Of a DNA stretch of 8,897 nucleotides, positions 1 through 8,897 are shown piece by piece (the stretch's first letter is position 1; each line of letters begins with the position of its first letter). Both the position numbers and the translations under genes were made by a program. A model generated the notes under the pieces. That model did no database searches, was not told where the DNA came from, and worked only from the letters and a program-made list of their open reading frames with translations. Source of the DNA: Planctomycetota bacterium (GTDB lineage Bacteria; Planctomycetota; Phycisphaerae; Phycisphaerales; UBA1924); the NCBI GenBank assembly GCA_023412695.1, contig JAEYNG010000324.1, positions 1-8,897 on the forward strand. Direction: 5' to 3'.

Positions 1-1141
1 CGCCGTTGGTGTAGGGGCCCTTGTCCGAGAGGGACTTGATGTACTCGATCAGGCCGTTGACTTCGATGTCCTTGAGCACGCCGGCGTAGAGCGGCATGCT
101 GGTCGGGAAGCCCTGGACGATGTGGCGCTGGGAGTACAGGATGTTGTCCCGGAGCCAGGTCTCATCGGCGAGGTGCTTGGAGCCGTCGGCGTAGGTGTTC
201 TCGTAGCCGAACCAGTTCTTCCACGTCGGCCCGGTGTTCTTCGAGCCGTCGATGCTGTGGCAGGTGGCGCAGGCCCGCTTCACCGCGGCGATCTTGCCGA
301 TCTCGATCGGGGGCATGTTGCCGCCGTCGTAGGGGTCGGCCCACGCCGCGAGCGTCTGGGCATACTCCTCGGGCGTCAGCACGACGAGGCCGGCGACCAT
401 CTCGGAGTGGTTGTTGCCGCAGTACTCGGCGCAGAAGACCTTGTGGCCGGCGAAGTCGGTCTTGCCGGTGTCGGGGTTGATGCGGGTCCACGTGCCGTCC
501 TGGCCGCGCTGCGTCGGCTCGCGCGCCTCGAACCACATGCTGGTGTAGCGGTTCGGGAAGACGTCCATCTTGGTGCGGAAGTCGGGGATGAAGAAGGAGT
601 GGATGACGTCGGCCGAGTGCATGATCAGCTTCACGGGCCGGTTGGCCGGGACGACCATCATGGGCACCGTGTTCCCGGTGTCCATCAGCGTGACGTAGTC
701 CTTCGGCGGGCACTCCGCGCCGTTGCGGTAGACCGCGGTCCACTGCCACATCTGGCCCTTGACCTGGATCTCCTCGGAGTCGGAGGGCGCGGCGAGCTTG
801 TTGACGTAGCCCTCGAAGCCCCAGAAGAAGATCGGGACCATCACCAGCAGCGGGATGATCGACCAGGCGAGCTCGAGCGGCGTGTTATGGGCCGCGGACG
901 CCTGGTAGTTGGTCGCCGCCTTGGAGCGGTGGTACTTGAAGACGAACCAGACCATCGGGATCATCACCACGAAGAACGCGATGATGTTCACCCACACGAT
1001 GAAGATGTAGAGCCACTCGGTCTCGTAGGCCTGCGTGGAGTTGCCGACGTGCCCAAACGACCACTTGTGGAGCAGACCCTCGGTCTTCTGGGCCTTCTGG
1101 GTGGCGGTCTGGGCGAGTGTCAGAAACAGGTCGGTGATCAT
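1..1141 (-). CDS. coxB: Cytochrome c oxidase subunit II with fused C-terminal cytochrome c domain (caa3 type), 3' end truncated
   Basis: Periplasm-facing electron-entry subunit of a heme-copper oxygen reductase. It takes electrons on a covalently attached heme c and passes them to the binuclear CuA site. The frame is open from ATG at 1141 to the left window edge, giving 380 residues with no stop. Seen in order: a short N-terminal stretch without an obvious signal peptide; membrane helix about 44-68; the family signature HNTPLE with W93 and P97 leading into helix 2 (about 91-109); a cupredoxin domain with CuA ligands H181 (HSFFIP), C237, E239, C241, H245 and M248 (CAEYCGNNHSEM); then a cytochrome c domain with heme motif CATCH at 291-295 and likely axial M349. 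Little of the protein should be missing at its C-terminus. The start overlaps the SCO stop by 4 bases (ATGA), implying translational coupling; no Shine-Dalgarno motif is visible. A loop of about 20 extra residues (211-231) precedes the CuA loop. Identity is very secure. Confidence 0.97.
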   Translation of the reverse strand, partial: MITDLFLTLAQTATQKAQKTEGLLHKWSFGHVGNSTQAYETEWLYIFIVWVNIIAFFVVMIPMVWFVFKYHRSKAATNYQASAAHNTPLELAWSIIPLLVMVPIFFWGFEGYVNKLAAPSDSEEIQVKGQMWQWTAVYRNGAECPPKDYVTLMDTGNTVPMMVVPANRPVKLIMHSADVIHSFFIPDFRTKMDVFPNRYTSMWFEAREPTQRGQDGTWTRINPDTGKTDFAGHKVFCAEYCGNNHSEMVAGLVVLTPEEYAQTLAAWADPYDGGNMPPIEIGKIAAVKRACATCHSIDGSKNTGPTWKNWFGYENTYADGSKHLADETWLRDNILYSQRHIVQGFPTSMPLYAGVLKDIEVNGLIEYIKSLSDKGPYTNG

Positions 1142-2076
1142 GGCGTGGGCCCCGACAGTTCAAGGCTGGTGGTGGGACGGGCGTGAGCGGCCGGCGCGGC
1201 GTGGCGGCGTCGGCGTCGCTCGTGCACGAACAGGGCGGTGATGGTCGCGCCGAGGGCGAGGGCGGTGAGCGCCCCGCCGATCTGCATGACGCGCATCGCC
1301 TGGAGGGAATAGGAGCCGTCCTCGGGGTTCCAGTGGTAGCACCAGAGGGCGAGCTGCTCGAAGACGTTGCCGATCTTGCCGCCGGAGGCGTCCATGATGG
1401 CGAACTTGAGATTCTTGACGAGCTCCGGCGGGTACTCGAGCCCGGTGAGGTAGCGCGAGACCTTCCCGTCGGGCGTGAGGACGAACACCGCCGCGCCGTG
1501 CGAGAACTCATTGGCGTCGGGCAGGTAGCGGTACGGGAAGCCGATGGCGTCGGCCAGTGCGCGGGAGTTCTCCGGCAGGCCGGTGAGGTAGACCCACCCG
1601 TCGCGGACGGTGTCCGACGTCGGGCGGTTGTACATAAGGAGCTGGCCGGTCTTCTCGCGAGCCGCGGCCTCGGTGGTGTCGGTCGAGTCGAAGCTCGCGA
1701 CCACCATGTTGAAGTTCTCGCCGACGGTGAGCTCGAGGGCGTTGAGCCCGTCGGTGAGCTTCTCCATCATCGTCGGGCAGAGAACCGGGCAGCGGTAATA
1801 GATCATCGTCAGGACGACGGGCTTGCCGCCCTTGCCGGGGAAGAGTTCGCCCAGCCTGATCTGCTTGCCCTCGGAGGTCGTGAACGGCAGGTCCTTGGGG
1901 ACGGACGCGCCGAGCTTGTTCTGGAGCTCGAGGCCACGGACCGGCTTGGGCCGGTCGTCGAACTCGTCGCCCGGTCGGAGGAGCTGGGCGTTCGCCGTGC
2001 CGGCCGCGAGCGCAACGACCGCCGCGAGCGCTGCTGCGCGTCGTGCGGGGGTCGGGCTGTGGGGTCGGCGGGTCAT
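1138..2076 (-). CDS. SCO1/SenC family copper chaperone with C-terminal membrane anchor
   Basis: Thioredoxin-fold copper chaperone, 312 residues, that in this family delivers copper to the CuA site of oxidase subunit II. The copper ligands are all present: CPVLC at 96-100 (C96, C100) and H193 in FSHGAAVF. The N-terminus looks like a signal peptide (Arg-rich start, hydrophobic Ala/Val core about 14-28, possible cleavage after ANA at 28-30), so the chaperone domain is periplasmic. Unlike classical Sco proteins with an N-terminal anchor, the only other hydrophobic segment is near the C-terminus (about 260-284), followed by five consecutive Arg (287-291), which would sit in the cytoplasm. A CYHWNPEDG segment (246-254) sits just before this helix; I recall similar motifs in SCO proteins of other ACIII clusters. 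The ATG at 2076 is chosen because it begins the signal peptide and lies just after the upstream gene; longer upstream frame extensions overlap that gene. It lies 23 bases downstream of the 142-residue gene and overlaps coxB by 4 bases, fitting a CuA-assembly role. Confidence 0.95.
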   Translation of the reverse strand: MTRRPHSPTPARRAAALAAVVALAAGTANAQLLRPGDEFDDRPKPVRGLELQNKLGASVPKDLPFTTSEGKQIRLGELFPGKGGKPVVLTMIYYRCPVLCPTMMEKLTDGLNALELTVGENFNMVVASFDSTDTTEAAAREKTGQLLMYNRPTSDTVRDGWVYLTGLPENSRALADAIGFPYRYLPDANEFSHGAAVFVLTPDGKVSRYLTGLEYPPELVKNLKFAIMDASGGKIGNVFEQLALWCYHWNPEDGSYSLQAMRVMQIGGALTALALGATITALFVHERRRRRHAAPAAHARPTTSLELSGPTP

Positions 2077-2099
2077 GGTTCGTGCGGTCGGATCGGTTC

Positions 2100-2528
2100 T
2101 CAGCGGGTGTAGCTCTGGGCGACGCGCTTCTTGGCTTCGGCGAGCGGGACGTGGACGTATGCGCCGGCAGGGGTCTCGCCGACGGCGGGGATCTCCACCC
2201 ACTTGTAGTCGCCGGCGAGGCTCGTCAGCGATTCGAGCCGGGCCTTGCGGGCCTGGATCGGCGGCGCGAGGTCGTTGCCGTAGTCGACGCGCTCCATCGC
2301 GTTGAGGCGGCTGGTGGTCTGCTGGATGTAGAACCCGTAGGTGACGACGACGGCGAACACGATCACCAGGAACAGGGCGATGCCCACGGCCATGATGCGG
2401 CCGGCGTTGCCGACCTCCGCGTGAGCCTGCTGCGGCTTCTCGTCCTTGGTGTGATCGTGCCATGCATCGACGGGGTCGTGCAGCGGCGCGGTCTCGTGGA
2501 CGTGGGGCTTGTGGTGTGGGTCGCTCAT
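2100..2528 (-). CDS. Small His-rich single-pass membrane protein of unknown function in the ACIII-oxidase operon
   Basis: A 142-residue protein I cannot assign to a named family. Its N-terminus (1-44) is hydrophilic and His-rich, with eight His in the first 36 residues (H5, H6, H9, H11, H17, H24, H26, H36). One clear membrane helix follows (about 45-68), then a soluble domain of about 75 residues, probably periplasmic. That domain ends with a YKWVE segment (108-112) and a V-P-L-A-E-A-K-K motif (127-134). From memory, short proteins with one helix and a similar ending (Y-x-W-V, then a proline-containing IPI/VPL stretch before AM or AK) occur beside SCO and cox genes in other bacteria; this was not checked. 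There are no Cys residues and no heme motif. It lies 54 bases after actF and 23 before the SCO gene, same strand, with the same G/C-rich third positions, so it is very probably real. The ATG at 2528 has at best a weak GAG-type ribosome binding site. An accessory ACIII/oxidase subunit or metal-handling factor is inference only. Confidence 0.85.
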   Translation of the reverse strand: MSDPHHKPHVHETAPLHDPVDAWHDHTKDEKPQQAHAEVGNAGRIMAVGIALFLVIVFAVVVTYGFYIQQTTSRLNAMERVDYGNDLAPPIQARKARLESLTSLAGDYKWVEIPAVGETPAGAYVHVPLAEAKKRVAQSYTR

Positions 2529-2582
2529 GGTCGGAGCTCGCGGGATGCGGGACGTGGGTCGGATCGGGAAGGCGTGGTCGCG

Positions 2583-3863
2583 TCAGACGTAGTTCTTGTG
2601 CTCGAGCGTCTCGGGCAGGCGCGGGTCCTTCAGCGGGACGAGGGCCGCGGTGCCGACGCGCCAGGCAACGAAGCCGAGGAAGATGCACAATGGGCCGAGC
2701 AGGCCGAGGATGTCCAGCCAGATATGGGTGCCGAAGTCAACGCCGTGCACGATCGGGCGGACCATGTAGAGCAGGTCGATGGCGTGCATCACGAGCTGCC
2801 ACGCGGCGACGAGCATCAGCAGCTTGTAGTTCCTCTTCACCTGGCGGAAGAGGAGGATGACGAACGGGATGAGGAAGTGCCCGAAGCAGAGGATCAGCCC
2901 GAGCTTCTCGTACCCGTGCGACTGCCGCAGATTGTAGAACGCCGTTTCCTCGGGGATGTTCGAGTACCAGATCAGGAAGTACTGGCAGAAGGTGATATAG
3001 GCCCAGAAAATGGTGAACGAGAGGAGCAGCTTGCCCAGGTCGTGGAAGTGCTCGGCGGTGACGACGCCCTCGAGCTTGCCGTTCATCTTCAGCAGGCCCA
3101 GGACGATGATGATCAGCGCGATCGCCGACATGATGCTGCCTGCGAAGAAGTAGACGCCGAACATGGTGCTGAACCAGTGCGGGTCCATGGTCATCAGCCA
3201 GTCGAAGCTGGCGAACGCCGTGCTGAGCGCGAACAGCAGCAGGCCGTAGGAGCTCATGCGGCGGGCCCTGGCGGTGAGCCACTTGTCGCCCGTCGCGTCC
3301 TGCCGCACGCTGTAGCCGCGGAGCTTGGTCGCGAGGACCGTCCAGATGATGAAGTACAGGGCCGCGAACGCCAGCCAGCGGCCGACGTTCAGGTACCCCG
3401 CCTTCTTCTGCAGCACCGGGTCCGACTCGCCAACCCCCTCGTGCATCCAGTGGAACAGCTTGCCGTGGAAGACGAAGACCTCGAGCACGACAACGGGGAT
3501 AAACAGCAGCAGCACGACGGGGATCAGGCTCGCGACGTTCTCGGCCTGCCGCCGGACCGCGGCGGACCAGCCCGCGTTGAACTGCTGCAGGATCATCGTG
3601 AAGCCGAGGCAGCCTAGAGCGAGGCCGAGCGAGTACAGGAAGCCGACGTGGTACGCCGCGAGGGCGTGGCCCTTGCCGTGCTCGCCGGTGGTGTTCGCGC
3701 CGAGGACGGCGACGACGAGGCCAACGATGCCGACGAACCACAGCGCGGGGGCGAACTTGCCCAGCCCGCCGCGGGCGGTGGCCTCGTCGAGCACGACCAC
3801 GTGGCCGTGGCCGTGCGCGGCGTGGTCATGACCATGGGAGTGTCCGGAGGCGATCTGGCTCAT
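2583..3863 (-). CDS. actF: Alternative Complex III membrane subunit ActF
   Basis: Polytopic inner-membrane subunit of the quinol-oxidising ACIII, 426 residues, about ten predicted helices (roughly 37-56, 69-93, 109-132, 162-178, 206-224, 233-258, 277-299, 320-340, 346-367, 380-403). It is related to ActC within the NrfD-like superfamily. A conserved-looking FDWLMTMDPHWFSTMFG stretch starts at F220 and is a feature I associate with ActF. In the known complex ActF packs beside ActC and is proposed to help proton movement. The first 21 residues hold seven His in an alternating pattern (H8, H10, H12, H14, H17, H19, H21), unusual and possibly metal-binding. The ATG at 3863 is chosen because it overlaps the actE stop (ATGA) and has a GGAGA ribosome binding site 7 bases upstream; the frame runs further upstream but only as an antisense-like shadow of actE. 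The C-terminus is short and hydrophilic. Assignment as ActF rather than a second ActC rests on length and on position after actE. Confidence 0.94.
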   Translation of the reverse strand: MSQIASGHSHGHDHAAHGHGHVVVLDEATARGGLGKFAPALWFVGIVGLVVAVLGANTTGEHGKGHALAAYHVGFLYSLGLALGCLGFTMILQQFNAGWSAAVRRQAENVASLIPVVLLLFIPVVVLEVFVFHGKLFHWMHEGVGESDPVLQKKAGYLNVGRWLAFAALYFIIWTVLATKLRGYSVRQDATGDKWLTARARRMSSYGLLLFALSTAFASFDWLMTMDPHWFSTMFGVYFFAGSIMSAIALIIIVLGLLKMNGKLEGVVTAEHFHDLGKLLLSFTIFWAYITFCQYFLIWYSNIPEETAFYNLRQSHGYEKLGLILCFGHFLIPFVILLFRQVKRNYKLLMLVAAWQLVMHAIDLLYMVRPIVHGVDFGTHIWLDILGLLGPLCIFLGFVAWRVGTAALVPLKDPRLPETLEHKNYV

Positions 3864-4768
3864 GGGTTCGTCTCCGAGAGGGCGACGGCGTTGCCGGCCG
3901 CGGACGAGTCGATGGAGCTCTGGCTGGAGGCCGGGCGCGACTGCTGGAGGCGGAGGCGCTGCTCGGCGGGGACGCCCTCGAGGCTGCCGGCGCGGGTCTC
4001 CTGGAGCGCCCGCAGGTAGAGCACGACGGCCCACGAGTCGCGCACGCTGAGCTTGTCGGCGTAGGCGGGCATTTTCGGCGGCGCGCCCTCGACGGTGTTG
4101 GGCACGCCGTGGCGGATCACGCTGAAGAGGTAGCCGTCCTGTCCGGTGTAGACCGCGCGGTCGCGGTACTTCGGATCGTGATAGCTCGGCACGGGGCTCG
4201 CCCAGCGCCGGCCGACGAGGCCGCCGTAGGCCCCGCTGGTGGTCTCGCCGCCGCCCTCGCCCTGATACCCGTGGCATGCGGAGCAGTAGATGTTGTACCG
4301 CTCCTGCCCGCGCTCGAGCATGTACTCGACGACCTGGGCCCGCGTCATCGGCCGGCCGTCGGCGGCGAAGTCCGCCATGACGCGCTCGAACACCGACTCG
4401 GGCACGACGGCGTGGTACGCGGGCTGGCCGGTCGCGGCGTCGGCGGGGCGGGCGGTGTCGATGCCCTCGAACACCGCCGGGTCATCGGCCAGCGACCAGC
4501 CGCGGCCGGGGTCCTCGGCGAGCATCGTGTAGCCGTACGGAACCGTGCCGCGGACGCCCGGGCGCATGGAGCGCTCGTCGGGGAAGAACGGGGCCTCGGC
4601 CTGCGGCTTGAACTTGGGGCTGTCGTCCATGTCCGGCAGGAACTGCCGTGGCGGCTTGTCGCTGCGCTCGCCGCGGCAGCCCGCGAGGCCGGAGGCGAGG
4701 ATCGCGCCGATCGCGCACGCGCCGGCGAGCCGGGCGAAGCTGCGGGGGATGTTGGTGCTGGTGGTCAT
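3860..4768 (-). CDS. actE: Alternative Complex III monoheme cytochrome c lipoprotein ActE
   Basis: Monoheme cytochrome c subunit of ACIII, 302 residues, anchored by lipid on the periplasmic side and proposed to carry electrons from ActA towards the oxidase. The N-terminus is a lipoprotein signal peptide: basic start, hydrophobic core, and lipobox LAGC with the lipidated Cys at C31. A long linker follows that is typical of ActE (Pro-rich, with FFPDERSMRPGVRGTVPYG-like residues from about 61). The cytochrome domain has heme motif CSACH at 162-166 and likely axial Met M233 in PPKMPAYADKL. The domain ends around residue 260; the remaining tail of about 40 residues is rich in Ser, Ala and Gln and looks disordered. 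The gene starts 49 bases after actD and overlaps actF by 4 bases. No clear ribosome binding site is seen before the ATG at 4768, but the signal peptide begins right there, so the start is well supported. Confidence 0.94.
   Translation of the reverse strand: MTTSTNIPRSFARLAGACAIGAILASGLAGCRGERSDKPPRQFLPDMDDSPKFKPQAEAPFFPDERSMRPGVRGTVPYGYTMLAEDPGRGWSLADDPAVFEGIDTARPADAATGQPAYHAVVPESVFERVMADFAADGRPMTRAQVVEYMLERGQERYNIYCSACHGYQGEGGGETTSGAYGGLVGRRWASPVPSYHDPKYRDRAVYTGQDGYLFSVIRHGVPNTVEGAPPKMPAYADKLSVRDSWAVVLYLRALQETRAGSLEGVPAEQRLRLQQSRPASSQSSIDSSAAGNAVALSETNP
3871..3875 (-). promoter_or_regulatory. Ribosome binding site of actF (GGAGA)
   Basis: The minus strand reads GGAGA, then 7 bases, then ATG at 3863. 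It lies inside the 3' end of actE and, with the ATGA overlap, supports the chosen actF start and coupled translation. Confidence 0.7.
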
Positions 4769-4817
4769 GTGCTGCTTTGCTGTTGAGGCTGCGTTGCTGG
4801 TCCGCCGCGACGGGGGC

Positions 4818-5384
4818 TCATTCCTCCACGAAGTCGAAGTTGCGTCCGCCGGCCTTCTCGAGGAGCTCGCGGGTGCGGTCGGGGTCGAACTTGGGGTCGT
4901 TCGACTCGATGCAGATGACGAAGCGGTCGTCGGACACGCGGAGGAAGCGGTGCTTCTTGAGGAGGGGGTGATACCACATGGGCAGGGCGTTGAAGGCGAA
5001 CATGCCCAGCAGCGCGGTGAAGGCGGTGAAGAGGACGCCGATCTCGAACGTGACGGGGATCCAGGGCTGGAACGCGTCGAAGGGCTTGCCCTGCACGACG
5101 GTGGCGTAGCCGCGGGTGGTGACCCACCACTGGAAGAGGTATCCCACGCCCGCGCCGGCGAGGCCGAGCACGCCGGTGAGCAGCGGGAGGAGCGTGGGCT
5201 TGAGGCCCATCGCCTCGTCGATGCCGTGCACCGGGAAGGGCGCGTAGACGTCCCACCTGGTGTACCCGGCGTCGCGGACCTTCTCCGCGCCGTGCGTGAG
5301 CGCGGCGGGGTTGTCGAACTCGGCCATGACGCCGTAGACGACTTCGCCGTTCTCGGTCTTGTAGATCTTGCGTGCCTTGCTCAT
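4818..5384 (-). CDS. actD: Alternative Complex III subunit ActD (DUF3341 family)
   Basis: Small membrane subunit of ACIII, 188 residues, normal for the family. A soluble N-terminal domain (about 1-60) contains YGVMAEFDNP and the family-typical YAPFPVHG segment (47-54). Two membrane helices follow (about 64-87 and 108-131), separated by a loop with GKPFDAFQPWIPVTFE (99-114), also typical of ActD. The C-terminal domain (about 132-188) carries LPMWYHP, DDRFVI and a D-P-x-x-T-x-E-L-L pattern. No heme or iron-sulfur motifs are present, as expected; the role is structural or in stabilising the complex. It sits 55 bases after actC and 49 before actE. The ATG at 5384 has only a partial site (GAGAG, 7 bases upstream). 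Identification rests on motifs and operon position together. Confidence 0.93.
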   Translation of the reverse strand: MSKARKIYKTENGEVVYGVMAEFDNPAALTHGAEKVRDAGYTRWDVYAPFPVHGIDEAMGLKPTLLPLLTGVLGLAGAGVGYLFQWWVTTRGYATVVQGKPFDAFQPWIPVTFEIGVLFTAFTALLGMFAFNALPMWYHPLLKKHRFLRVSDDRFVICIESNDPKFDPDRTRELLEKAGGRNFDFVEE

Positions 5385-5439
5385 GCGTGTGCTCTCGGCG
5401 CGGATCCGGGGATGCAGGGGACAGGGGTTGCCGGAGGGG

Positions 5440-8897
<3,458 letters not shown>

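Noticed and set aside
122..1186. 354-codon plus-strand open frame antisense to coxB
   Set aside because: Opposite strand holds an unmistakable CoxB with all CuA ligands and a heme motif; the plus frame shows no recognisable domain.
2077..2688. Upstream extension of the SCO frame
   Set aside because: Runs through the 142-residue gene in another frame with Arg/Pro-rich shadow composition; the signal peptide begins at 2076.
2043..3617. 524-codon plus-strand open frame antisense to actF and the small gene
   Set aside because: Same low-complexity acidic/Arg/Gln composition; explained by high G/C third positions of the minus-strand genes.
3864..4277. Upstream extension of the actF frame to an earlier start
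   Set aside because: The extension overlaps actE and is Arg/Pro-rich; the ATG at 3863 has a ribosome binding site and ATGA overlap.
5385..5439. Possible promoter or regulatory site in the actC-actD gap (palindromic CGGATCCG at 5401-5408)
   Set aside because: A short palindrome in GC-rich DNA; no promoter-like elements, and the flanking genes are clearly one operon.

Overview
The window is a single, gap-free stretch of an aerobic respiratory gene cluster. Every convincing gene is read from the minus strand. From right to left (the direction of transcription) it holds actB (5' end cut by the window edge), actC, actD, actE and actF of Alternative Complex III (ACIII), a small His-rich single-pass membrane protein of unknown function, a SCO1/SenC copper chaperone, and coxB, the caa3-type cytochrome c oxidase subunit II (3' end cut by the window edge). 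ACIII is the quinol:cytochrome c (or quinol:oxidase) oxidoreductase that replaces the bc1 complex in many bacteria. actA (the multiheme cytochrome c subunit) is expected just beyond the right edge, and coxA/coxC just beyond the left edge.

The layout is operon-like. Three junctions are 4-base ATGA stop/start overlaps (actB/actC, actE/actF, SCO/coxB). The other gaps are 23 to 55 bases. No stretch without a gene exceeds 55 bases, and I see no tRNA, rRNA, CRISPR array, insertion sequence, internal terminator or convincing internal promoter. Two of the overlapping starts (actC, actF) carry a clear GGAG-type ribosome binding site inside the upstream gene; most other starts have weak or no such site.

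How the genes would work together (known for the family, inferred here): quinol is oxidised at the ActC/ActB membrane interface; electrons pass through the ActB iron-sulfur clusters to the hemes of ActA and the monoheme lipoprotein ActE, then to the cytochrome c domain fused to CoxB, its CuA centre and the oxidase. The SCO protein would load copper into CuA. Linkage of ACIII genes to a caa3-type oxidase fits the ACIII-oxidase supercomplexes reported in Rhodothermus and Flavobacterium.

The DNA is very GC-rich with strong G/C bias at third codon positions, which explains the many long antisense reading frames. The gene order, the fused ActB and the protein flavour suggest a Planctomycetota bacterium, perhaps Phycisphaerae; this is a guess from memory. 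I found no undescribed system. The most interesting items are the unknown 142-residue protein and the adjacent His-rich cytoplasmic tails.
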